From positions 2,867,001 to 2,931,000 of the forward strand of contig CM076279.1 in assembly GCA_038380795.1 (NCBI GenBank): DNA of 64,000 nt. The letters are read 5' to 3'. Below the pieces are notes generated by a model that worked only from the letters and a program-made list of their open reading frames with translations, did no database searches and had not been told where the DNA came from. The translations under genes and the position numbers were made by a program. This DNA is from Pyrocephalus nanus (Eukaryota > Chordata > Aves > Passeriformes > Tyrannidae). Positions 52,714-62,765 of this stretch are shown in pieces (the stretch's first letter is position 1; each line of letters starts with the position of its first letter).

Positions 52714-55700
52714 ATTTCTGCCCCAAAACCCATGGATTACACTTCTTCTGCAGCCATGCCGAGAAAACCGAAAAGAAAGATCCAAAAGAAGAAAGAAAGA
52801 ATCCCAAAGAGTTAGAGAAATCTCCCAGGCTTTCGAGCTCTTCAGTCTCTTCTTCAGCCAATGATTGAGTGTGTGTGCAATCCCAAATAAAACCTCTGGC
52901 TGATTCATTTATTTCTCTTTCCCCAACAATCTGTCACGGGCCTTACTGCGTGTGTGGCGCCCAAAGCGCTTTTATCTTGAACGAGCAAACTCTTCAGCTC
53001 TCCTAAGCTTGATTCACATGCACATTCACATCAAACAAGAAATCCTTAAATGTAGGGTAGAAAATTGGCTGTTTTCTTTGATTTCTCAGCTAATCTTCAG
53101 CAGAAGTGATTCTGCGTTGGGGCTCATTGGGTGATAGCTCTGACAGCTACACCGGTGCCTGCTCAGGTTGCCTTAAACCCACATTTGCAATGGAAGCAGT
53201 GCAAAAAAAAAAAAAATCAGTGATGGAATATTTCATCCGTGGTTGAATCTCATGGGTAGGCTACAAAGGCGATTTATTAGCTTTAAATTCCAAATTTAAA
53301 ATATGTGTCATTTAAAATAACGTGGAAGATGGCACTGCTTTTCATCTGGTTTAAAACCGTGATAGGTTCTTGCAGACTACCAGGTGGCTGAACTTGCCCG
53401 ACTTTTCCCCTCTGAATCATCACTTCAGATAACCAGATTTGTCAGGGGAATTTTGTAGTCAGTATAAAATCAGTTTGTCCACATCACAGGACACAGAGGA
53501 GAATTTTATTAGTTGCTAGAATATGAGAGGCTGAATGGACTGAAGAAGTGACTCTCTCCAGGTGGGTTTTCCAAGAACAGCACATCAGCATATTGGTCAG
53601 GTGATCCAGGGAGAGGTTTACATTTCTGTCCAGCTTTGCAAATCTGATTAGCACCCTTGAAAAGGGATGGAATTTCTAAGCCACCTTTTTTTGTATGTTG
53701 TTATTCATTGATTTGTTTCTGCACGTTTGCCTTCAGATTTGGGTATGTCCCTGTCATTCTCGTCACAAAGTACTTTGAAAAACTGAATTTGCTGGAATAT
53801 GGTGAAAAAGAACTTGAGGCGGAGCAGAACCAGTGGAACTGGAGTCACTGCTCCAAGAGAAATTTCCTGAAAGCTCCAGTTTCTGGGTCTGCTTACCTAT
53901 GCAGAGCAGGGTGGCCACAGAGGCTGAATCCTACCTGCAGTGATTTGATAACTGCATAACTTCTGTCCAAAAAAATGAAAGAAAAATAAAAGATTGAAGA
54001 AGTTACTGAGATCTTGTCTCCAGCCAAAGCTGCAGCCTGGACATGAGGAGCACTGATGTGCACTGACCCTCCTGAGGAAATCACTATGGATACACTGTTA
54101 TAGAACACAGACATATCCCAGCCAGAATACAGAATACTCCCAATTTGAATTGTAAAAATGTGATCATTTAAGTAAAACACATTCAGTACTCTTTTTTTCA
54201 CCTCATTTTACCATGTTCTCTTATCTCTGTAACTGTCTCAGCAGGTTGCCACAAGTAACATGAACACAGCTTAAGGCATTCTTTCAAACATCTCGAAAAA
54301 AAAAAGGGGGGGGGGGAAATAAAAAAGAAAAAGGCAGGTTTCACTGCCTCCTACCAGCCTCTGGAACACTTGGAGTTGCAAGACATTATTTTTCAGACCT
54401 GAGCAAATCTTTCATGTCTGAAAAGTTGTGATTCACAAACACCTCACTACTTCAAAGAGTTAACAGGTCACAGATTTTTATTTTTTTTTTTCTCCCTCTT
54501 CTTGCTTCAGGAGACTGGATAATAAATTCAGCATGTGAACATTGGCTCCTAAGGGTGATCCTTTCAAGCGTTCCAGCGCTGCATATCCAGTGAGGGAGCA
54601 GGGGTAGCTGAGGAGCTCAGTCATTATCCTGCTGCATGGGAAAGTAGAGCTGGGGAAATTTGCTTAGAAAAAAAATCTCAGTTTTCCTGAGGCAACTGTT
54701 TTCGTGCAAAATACGAGTCATTTTGGGGCCAGGCAGCCTTTTGGTGGCAGGGAATGTTACCTGTACTTCCACCAACCTCAGGGGGTTTGCCGTGAAACAC
54801 AAGTTAATATTAAACTGTGTTTGGTGTCTCAGCGTCCGTCCTGGACGTCCCGATCCCAGAGAGGGATCCACACAGCATTTTAACTGCATTTCCTAATTGA
54901 TTGGTTCCTGCCAGCTGCTCCATGGATGTGTTAGAAGAAATTATGGCTATCTTGGCCTGCAGTCAAATGTCATTTGAGGATCCCACTTTGACATGTTGGG
55001 AACCGAAACACGGCACACGCTGTACCGATGAAATACCCACTCCAGTTGCCAGCATGAATTTGTCTGTCTCCACATTAGAGAATTAAATTGCTGATGAGTA
55101 CGGAGTATTAAATACTTAATAATAGCTGCCTCAATCTCTCCTTAAAAGTAGGAAGCATAAGGACAAATTATATCAGTCATACCATTAAAATATTCATATG
55201 CAGCCTTCAAAAAAAAAGAAAGAAGATAATTAGAGTATGTTCAGAGTTGTTTAATGGCAGCTGTAGCATCTTAAAAGTAGTTTGATCTTAGTGTTAAATG
55301 GTCCTTTTAAAAGTTCTACAGTAGCTTGCATGCTGTGTAACTTACTTATGCTTTTAATCAGAGAAAAGGCTTTTATACTGCAGAGGGAACTACATATATG
55401 ACTCACTACAATTCACTATACGTGCACAAGTATTTCTCTATCACTTTCTAGTATGTTGAAATCATAATTACTTTTTTTCTGAATGGAAATACACACATAA
55501 GCACAAAACTTGCCGGACTGGATCATACCAGTGAGCTGCCTGTATCATAAATCAAATTAAAAGCACAATTCACTTCGAAGCTACTTAATGACCAGAGCTC
55601 AGTGCTGTTGCTCAATGGGTGTGCAGTTCTCTTAAAAAAAAAAAAAAAAAGAAAAAAAAAGAAGCAGTTACATTGTGTAATATTGAAACAGTGGTAAAAA

Positions 55701-56793
55701 TTAACAGTTGTTTAAAACAACAGTTTCAGGTGAAGTCAGATTCTCAAAACCCGAAACCATCTTAGTAACTTTTGATTTTTTTTTTTAATATATAAAAAAA
55801 ATGCTCTGTGTGATGTTACTGACATTAAAATCGTGGCTGGATATTTGGCTTCTAAAGTAATTTGGAAATCTCAGTCTTTCTACATAAATTCTGGAAGATC
55901 TCAGGCTGATGACCCTCTGTCTACCCATAATTAAAGGTCCACTCCCTGTCACAGGGGAGTGTTAATGGAATCAGAACCCAGCTAATTACCCATGATTAAG
56001 GCCTTTCAGTGTAAATCAGTCCAGAGCTAAAGGATTTGATTGATGATTAGGTAATACCAAATAAGAACACACTAGTGGCTGAAAATCACTTTATTGTAAA
56101 TCGACCGCTATTGAGGAAGTCATTCACAGTTGCATAATTCGGGAAATATCAAAGAGAAGCAGCATTGCAGGGGTTTGGAAGAAGGCAGAGAAAAGAGAAT
56201 GGAGGTTAATGGCTCAAATAATGTGTCAGAGCTTGGGGAAGAGGCTGGTGGGGATTGTGGGAGGGAGGAGGCTGAGACTGCATTCCCAGAGTCTGGAGTT
56301 CACCTGGAAGTTTACACTTTTCCTCTCGTATGTGAGATGTTCTGTCTCAGTAAGGCAGAAATTTAGTACTGTATTATTTATTTCATTCATTCTTCATCTT
56401 CACATGGTTTCATGTCTGATGGGTCCTTCTTCATAAGAGTTGAAAAAAAGCCACGCTCTGTTGGAAATAAGAATTTTGGTTAAATTCTTGACACACATCT
56501 GAAAACAACATCTCATGGACCCTGTGGGGTGAGAGGTCACTCTTTGCATCACAGGAAAACATCTTGAAGAAACACACTGATTTTGTTTCTATTTCAATGA
56601 AAGCTAAGCTACATGCATGAGAAGCCAAGCCAAATGTGAGGAATGTTTTGGAATGAGACTATGTTAGTGCATAGTCTGTGCTTTTCCTTCACTTACAAAC
56701 GAAAATAAAACTTACAGGGAAAATTCTGTGCAAGGAATGTTGAGAAAACAAATGTAAAACATTCCCTTTCCTAACAAACATCGGTGTTGGCTG
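52714..56793. other. CEP112-APOH intergenic region, no gene recognised
   Basis: AT-rich sequence with homopolymers (A-run at 55633-55650, T-run at about 54481-54490). Short ORFs have no recognisable similarity. Nothing supports an additional gene. Confidence 0.7.
54299..54322. repeat. Adjacent A-run and G(10) run
   Basis: About ten A followed by ten G and more A, in the intergenic region. A homopurine block. Confidence 0.8.
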
Positions 56794-56799
56794 TTTATT
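56794..56799 (-). terminator. APOH: Candidate APOH polyadenylation signal AATAAA
   Basis: The minus strand has AATAAA about 275 nt downstream of the APOH stop codon. A second AATAAA lies at 56392-56387. The site actually used cannot be decided from sequence. Confidence 0.4.
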
Positions 56800-57072
56800 T
56801 CTTCTAAAAGCCTGTGTGCCCGTGAAGCAGTTCCTCCAGCATCAATTCCCCACCACAGCTATCAGCTGCTTTTTATCACTCTTGGTCCAAAGTGTGTCTC
56901 TGATCAGCATAAGGTGGGAATAATTCACCAGAATAGGAGGGAATACATCAGGTCCTCAGGGCTGCAGCAGTGCTCAGGCTTTTTACCCCTGGAGAAGGTG
57001 CTGATCCAAAGATTCCTGAAATCTAAGAATATGGCCTTTTCTTTGGGCCGGACCACCTTTAAATAGCACCTT

Positions 57073-57140
57073 CTAGAACGGGACAGGAATTAAAGCAGGG
57101 CTTTGATGTATCCAGAAGAAAACTCTTGCTGTGCATTTTC
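57073..57140 (-). CDS. APOH: APOH exon 8: C-terminal tail, frame and acceptor uncertain
   Basis: With the exon 7 phase, the acceptor TTGGAGCAG at 57141 gives GKCTARVFFWIHQSPALIPV and one more residue pair before TAG (57075-57073). An alternative acceptor CACAG gives a start at 57128. The FFW matches the human membrane-inserting loop (AFW). After that Trp the frame diverges: DTSKPC, resembling the human end, lies at 57112-57095 in another frame. Either the lineage has a new C-terminus or there is an indel or sequence error. Confidence 0.6.
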
Positions 57141-60100
57141 CTGCTCCAAAACACCCAATAACTCCAGTCCAAGGCAGATGAATTAACCATTTAAAGAGGG
57201 CTTTAAGATGAACTGTGACACTGCCCCTCACTCTAAAGCACTCATAATTCCAAGAATTCCAGAGACCCAGAAGCTGGGTTTGGATCAGCCTGGGTCCTAC
57301 CTTTGAAGCAGGCGGGGAGGGTGAAGTTGCCATCCACACACGCCACGTCCACAGTGTAGGCACAGGATTTTTCCTTGTTCTTGCAGAAGAAGGCCACAGT
57401 TTCCCCGTGCAGGATGCCCTCCTTGAGGTCGTTCTGGACCCTCTTCTTCTCACCGTTGTATAACACTACAGCTTTCTTAACTGGTATCTTGCATGGTGCT
57501 GTAAAAAAAAAAAACAGTTACAAGAAAGATGTAAGGATTTGAAAAAGAGGTAGAGTAGATTCCATCAGACTCCTGTACAAGTGCCATTTTGGAATGAAAA
57601 ACTCTATGTCCCCCATATATAGAGAACTTCTGCTGGTATTATAATGCTGAAGAAATTGAGATCCTGAAGCAGAGGGTCAAAAGTTTCTAGTGGAAACCCA
57701 ACCTCAGGAAAATTTCTGATGATATTAAATAGGAAGAGGAGAGGAAACACTCAGATAAAAAATAGTTATATGGCTGATTATTGAAGTCAGTTCAGATACA
57801 TCATTCATACATATAATCATACCATTCATAGAGTGTTCAGTGCTGGTCTTAGATTATCAGGGCCTTTCAATTATGATTTTGGTTTCCTTTTGAGGGCAGC
57901 TCCTGCACAGAGCAGTAATGAACAGGCAGAGTCTGACAGGAAAATTCAGTTTTCTGTTGTTTCTAACAGGTGGTGTGTGCATACCTCTACAGACTGGCTT
58001 TGTGGACCAGTTTCCAGTCTTCTCACACCGGGAATGCTTGGATCCCTCCATCACATAGGTGGGCTGGCAGCCAAAGCTGACACTCTCATTGTAGTGGTAC
58101 GTCCTGCGGACAGCAAACTCTATGAATCCATTTTCTATCCCTATTGGAGTGGGGCAGGTGACAACTGTGGGACAAAACCAAAACCAAAACCAGAACTTTA
58201 TCCATGCCACAGGTCGAAAAAAAAACATTATATACCTGAAAAAATGCATAAAACTTCCATGGTGGTTCATTTCAGCCCCTTGCACAGGAAAACACAGCTC
58301 AGAAAAAAGAACAGCAAAACCACAGCAAATAAATAAACATTGCTTGTTTTAAATACACACCTGTGGTTATAGCAAAAAAAAAAACTACTTAAACGTGGCA
58401 TAGTTACACTGAAAGTTCTTAGGACTAAGAGTAAGGTTGGTTATTTCTTACACAAATCCAAGCTTAGAATAAAATGCTGGCTGCACTCTGGAGGCCAGGC
58501 TCGGATTCCCCACTGGGAACTCCGTTTAGCAGGCTTTGTTTACATAACCTTTATACCTGCAGCAAAGATTTTGGCAATCCCGTGTTGCGTGAGCAATCCC
58601 CTCACATCACACGAGCCTGACTTGCAGAATGATTCCCCTGCACATCTGCAGTAGCAGTTGCTGATAAAAATGAAACATTCAGGTTGTTCCTGTCGTTCTG
58701 TGTCTAAAATTTTAGGGTGTATTTTTAGGTGCTCCTTACCCTTGCACTCTGGAATGCTGCTCCAGTTCCCGTTGGCCATGCAGGTGGCTGTCTCGTTCCC
58801 AAAAAGGGCCAGGGGAGGGACACACTCAAAGGTGATGGTGTCCAGGAAATTAGAAACGTTGCCAGGCTTGGAGCGGCGATAAGAAAGGACTCCAAATTCC
58901 GGGATGGGGGGAGGTGGACAAGTCACCGCTGGAAAAGCACAGCATTCGTGGAAATTAGAGCTTAGAGATCAGATTATTCCTGGAGTCAGGGGAGCAACGT
59001 GTTTGTAACTAAATGAACCCACAGTGCCCTTCATGGAGTCAGAGCTGACAAAGCAAATAGCTCAGATTAAAGGTCTCGGGAGCCCGAGGGGGTGGAATTC
59101 ATGATTTGTGCTGTATTTCTCAGACAATATTATTGCTCTTTCAGTAAAGTCTTTATGCAGGGCAGGTTAGGCAGCAAAACCCTGTATAACAGTGCAAAGG
59201 CATGGCAATATCCTCTTTTTATATGCAGGGAGGAGGAATTTGAGTGAATAAACGTCTTACCTCCTGCTGTAAATAGCATCCCTGATCCTGGCCTTTTGTA
59301 CAGACCTTTAAACTGTATTTCTCTAAAATCCACAGACCTAAAACCAAACATACAGGGTTCTGCTGGATTTTTCCTGACCATTTTTTTGCACTGCACTGTG
59401 GAAGAGCCCTGAATAAGAGTAGATGTTATTCTGAGCAACGGAAAAGAATCTTTCTGGAATAAGAATATTCTTTAATATTGAAACCCATACGTTGACACTG
59501 TGGAAAAATTCCAGTCCACTTTCCATCTGACATGCACTGGCTTGATCTTGACCCAACAAGGTTGTAGCTGTTAGGAAAAAAAAAAAAAAAAAAAAAAAAA
59601 GACCTGGTTATCAGAGAGCTTAAGGAACAGGGACAAAAATAAAGTTGTTCTCTGCAAGAAAAAGTAACATTTCTCATAAACAGACTTAAGAGTCCAGCTC
59701 TGAAATCCTTCTCGAGTCCACCTCTTCCTGAATTTTAGATTCAAATATGATTAATTGTTAATTTTCAAGTATTGCAAACATCCAGGCAGAAGGCTGGATA
59801 TAACAAGATGCTTTGCTTATATTGTTTCATATATTAATGTCTATGATTGATTAATACTAAGGATATTTGTAAGTAGCAAACATTTATCTGGGATTGCTAA
59901 TGTAAATGTTATAGTTTCTTGGGAGGACTTCCTAGCTCATTATGGCAATTAGGATCAAATATTGCAAAGAACTGAACACTCTTAAGAACTAAAGTTACAT
60001 TATCATGTTTTAATGCCAGACACTCACTTCAGTTTCCATCTGCACTCTAAATGCTTCTCTCCCATCCTTTGCACTTACATTATTAGCCTTTACTCTGAGT

Positions 60101-62672
60101 TTTAAAGAAATATTCATCACGTGTCTCTCATTTTAATATCATACAGCTGAAAAATCAGTCAATTATAATTAGCAACATCAAATCAAGTCCCATTGCTGCA
60201 TTTGGTGTCACAGTTGAATTTATTTATTCCTTATCTTGTTCCTGTTCTGCAGAAGAAGGAGACAGTTGAGACTGTTGACACTTCAGTGAACTCCAGGCTA
60301 TGTCTCACCTTCCAGGTAAGCACTGTTTAGTCATTAATTACCCAAGGAAAATGAAATGCTATCAAATATTTCCATGCATTATCCATAACTATTTTTCTTT
60401 GAGTGCATCCTCATTTCTAAAGTTAGTGAGCAGGCTTGAGTAAAAGTGCATTTACTCCAGGGACCAAGTTAGGATTGACCTCTTGTTTTCATTTACTGAG
60501 CTTGGAAAGGCACAGAAATACAATTTCCAATCTCCAGAGCCAAACAGCACAACTTTGATGGAGATTATCCACTCTCTGCTATAGAATTGCATCTCATGAT
60601 GTAATAAGAGGATTTAAAAAGCAGGGGAAAGCAGTCCAGAATAAATCTTTGCATAAAATCTCTGCTGTTTTGATAGTTTCCATATTTGTAAGACTGTGCT
60701 TTGGAGTAGCAAAGCTCCAGGTTGTTACAGCCAAGACTGAGCAGAGGATCACCAGCTAGGCTTTATTTTTATAATTTTGAAGTGTAGATGAGTTTTTATG
60801 TGCAGTTTTCCAAGTTCTCTGCCTTGCAATATGGCAGTGGGTGATACTAGAATGTAATAATGTGATTTAGGTTGTTTATTTAACAGCATGAGCAAGGGAA
60901 TGCTTACCCTGGATCACATGAAAAATTTATAGTACTCTGATACAGGTGGTCTACAAAATCAATTTTTCCATTCTCCAAGGGTCCAGGAGGGGTACATCTC
61001 TTTGCTGCTCGTTAAAGATAAAAAGAAAGGATAATATTATTTCATGAGGCATGAAATAATGATTTCATTATGATGGGAACAAGTTGATCATAAAGGTTCA
61101 TCCTGGTGTCTTCCACGTTTCCCTGCTCCCTTGCACGACACTTCAAAAGTCTGGATGTTCTGTTTCTATCAAAACATAGTAATTCTGAAGCTCTTTTTGA
61201 CTGATTATTTTTTTATCAGTGGATTGTCTGAGAAATACAACTCCAGTGCAGTGAAACGATGAAAATGAGCACGTAAGGGAAGAACAAGTCTGCTTGAACA
61301 CGCGTGATTTCTGACATGGCCCAGAAATCCCCTCCTGAGAGCAGTGCCCAGCAGCAGGGGGGGAGCAGGATTTGGGGGGTTACTCACGGAGGCACAGCAG
61401 GGTGTTGAAGGCCCACTTGCCGGTCGGCAGGCAGGTGTATTTCCTCTGGCCGTTGTTGGGGATGAACCCCGGCCTGCAGGTGTATTCCACCTCCTCACCC
61501 ACTTCGTACACCTTTTTGTCCACATTAATGGTGGCAAACAGCACTTCTGGAGGCCTGGGACACACTGGAGGAAAGGAGACGCTTGTCAAGAAACCGGGGA
61601 GAAGCACAGGTTTCTGTGTTAATCAGCAGTTATAGGATCATCCTGTCCTGTAGGTGCCTGAGTAAGGCAGCTGATGGCTGCCATAATTATTAGTCATAAA
61701 AAAAAAAAATGTTCTTCTTCTTCCCCTTAGCAGCTCTGTCAATGCCCCCCAGTTTGATTTGGTGTCACTTTTTTAACTAAAATTTACTTTTCCTTCAAAA
61801 TAGGCTTATGAAGGTGGTCTGCAAAATGAGTCAATTATGGCAAATTACTTTGGACAGAAGAGGGTAAGAGGGGCTTACAGGCAAACTAATGGTAATTTTT
61901 TGGTAATCAAAATTAGTTTGGTGGGGTCAGCTGCAAATCTGGGTTTTTTTTTTTCTTGTAATTAATTTTCTTTTTCTCTGTTTCCTCCGATTTTTCTGTT
62001 CACTGGGGCAAACCCTCTGTTACATCAAACAGTTCTGATTCCAAAGCAGCTTTAACATGTTGACAGTGGGAACAAACCCAGAGGGTGAGAACAGGAGGGA
62101 GCAGCGAGGGAGGAACGGAGGGTGCAGCCTGTGCTCCTGCACAGGACGTGGAGAGAGGCTCCTGCTGGGATTGTGGGGAGAGGACAGGGACAGAGAGCTT
62201 GTGCTGGAGGAATGAATGGCAAACAGAGGGAGGAGGTACATGAAACAGTGCCCAGAGCTCTTGGTGTGGGGGAAAGAGGAGACGAGTGAGGCAGGAGCTG
62301 TGCTGGATGGAAGGGAGGGCGAGGTGAGCGGGAGGGATGGAACAGGTTAATTCCAGGCAGGTGCAGTGCCCCCCTGGAACACAGGCAACCCACAACTTCT
62401 GTCAATACTACTTCTGTTTCCCTTCATTTTATTCATATTATTATTAGGAAGGAAAGGGAAAAGAGCAGAAACCGCTTTCAGAGAAAATCCCCGATCAAAA
62501 CACTTGACCGGCATTATCTAAAGGCTTTCAAATCCTCTTGTTTTCTCCAGCTTCCCTCATTCCCACTTAGCAGGATGGAGTTGCCCTTAGGAAGTGGAAG
62601 ACACTTACCTTTTGCTGCCAGAGCCCCGTGGCTCAGAGCCACGATGCCCACGAGCAGTGCCAAGGGGTTCAT
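57073..62672 (-). CDS. APOH: APOH, beta-2-glycoprotein I (apolipoprotein H), 8 coding exons
   Basis: APOH is a secreted plasma glycoprotein that binds anionic phospholipids and heparin. Joining 62672-62609, 61564-61388, 61004-60908, 59567-59491, 58928-58740, 58164-57985, 57498-57301 and 57140-57073 gives 349 codons plus stop (345 if the alternative exon 8 acceptor at 57128 is used, equal to the human length). Order: signal peptide (codons 1-20, MNPLALLVGIVALSHGALAA), CCP1 (exon 2), CCP2 (exons 3-4), CCP3 (exon 5), CCP4 (exon 6), domain V (exons 7-8). Each CCP shows its four cysteines and late Trp. Domain V keeps FFCKNKEKSC and the VAC...PACFK cysteines. Seven NxS/T sequons are visible (NFS, NVS, NET, NWS, NES, NWS, NFT). 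The C-terminus is abnormal compared with human: the terminal Lys-Pro-Cys is not in frame. The gene lies 5.8 kb upstream of CEP112 in the same orientation, as in mammals. Confidence 0.95.
57301..57498 (-). CDS. APOH: APOH exon 7: domain V, main part
   Basis: Encodes APCKIPVKKAVVLYNGEK, HGETVAFFCKNKEKSCAY and FTLPACFK. It aligns with the human phospholipid- and heparin-binding domain V (CKVPVKKATVVYQGER, FFCKNKEKKC). One Lys of the human KNKEKK cluster is Ser here. The acceptor follows a T(12) tract; the donor is AAAG|GTAGGA, phase 1. Confidence 0.96.
57985..58164 (-). CDS. APOH: APOH exon 6: CCP/sushi domain 4
   Basis: Encodes VVTCPTPIGIENGFIEF, YHYNESVSFGCQPTYVMEG and KTGNWSTKPVC (human VKCPFPSRPDNGFVNY, KATFGCHDGYSLDG, LGNWSAMPSC). 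The acceptor is TGTCCCACAG and the donor G|GTATGC, phase 1. Confidence 0.96.
58740..58928 (-). CDS. APOH: APOH exon 5: CCP/sushi domain 3
   Basis: Encodes VTCPPPPIPEFGVLSYR, TITFECVPPLALFGNETATC and NGNWSSIPECK. It aligns with human CCP3 (ICPPPSIPTFATLRVY, FECLPQHAMFGNDTITC, HGNWTKLPEC). Three sequons are present: NVS, NET and NWS. Confidence 0.97.
59491..59567 (-). CDS. APOH: APOH exon 4: CCP2, second half
   Basis: Encodes YNLVGSRSSQCMSDGKWTG and FPQCQ (human FYLNGADSAKCTEEGKWSP, LPVCA). CCP2 split by a phase-2 intron agrees with the human gene. The acceptor is preceded by a 25-T tract; the donor is C|GTATGG, phase 1. Confidence 0.93.
60908..61004 (-). CDS. APOH: APOH exon 3: CCP2, first half
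   Basis: Encodes PKRCTPPGPLENGKIDF and STINFSCDPG (human VCPFAGILENGAVRY, NTISFSCNTG). The acceptor ACGAGCAG at 61005 is the one that keeps frame. NFS is an N-glycosylation sequon not at the equivalent human position. The donor is GG|GTAAGC, phase 2. Confidence 0.92.
61388..61564 (-). CDS. APOH: APOH exon 2: CCP/sushi domain 1
   Basis: Encodes VCPRPPEVLF, YEVGEEVEYTCRPGFIP and KWAFNTLLC, closely matching human CCP1 (YEPGEEITYSCKPGYV, LWPINTLKC). The acceptor is CCTCCAG and the donor C|GTGAGT, phase 1. Confidence 0.96.
62609..62672 (-). CDS. APOH: APOH exon 1: signal peptide
   Basis: ATG at 62672-62670 with G at -3. It encodes a 20-residue signal peptide ending HGALAA, then Lys. The donor is AAAG|GTAAGT, phase 1. 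Confidence 0.93.
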
Positions 62673-62720
62673 CGCTGCCAGTCCCCGACGTCCCGAGTGA
62701 CCCTCGGGCCGGGGTTTCTC

Positions 62721-62732
62721 CCCTTAAAACCC
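62721..62732 (-). promoter_or_regulatory. APOH: APOH TATA-like element
   Basis: The minus strand reads GGGTTTTAAGGGG, about 50 nt upstream of the ATG, which would put transcription start at about 62695 with a very short 5' UTR. Human APOH is reported to use an atypical TATA box; equivalence is inference. Confidence 0.45.
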
Positions 62733-62752
62733 AAGGCACCCACAAAAGGATG

Positions 62753-62765
62753 GTTACATATTAAC
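62753..62765. promoter_or_regulatory. APOH: HNF1-like site in APOH promoter
   Basis: GTTACATATTAAC matches the palindromic HNF1 consensus GTTAATNATTAAC at 10 of 12 defined positions. It lies about 25 bp upstream of the TATA-like element. Human APOH expression in liver depends on HNF-1alpha, so position and motif agree with known regulation. Confidence 0.65.

Larger units (their letters stand above)
57141..62608 (-). other. APOH: APOH introns 1-7
   Basis: Introns 61565-62608, 61005-61387, 59568-60907, 58929-59490, 58165-58739, 57499-57984 and 57141-57300. They are short (160-1340 bp), with an A(25) run at 59576-59600 as the only notable repeat. No other element was recognised. Confidence 0.85.

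Noticed and set aside
56950..57015. Alternative APOH last exon after TTTCAG at 57016
   Set aside because: It has a good acceptor, but its translation lacks the Phe-Trp loop and terminal Cys and does not resemble the human tail. The 57140 or 57128 option keeps FFW.
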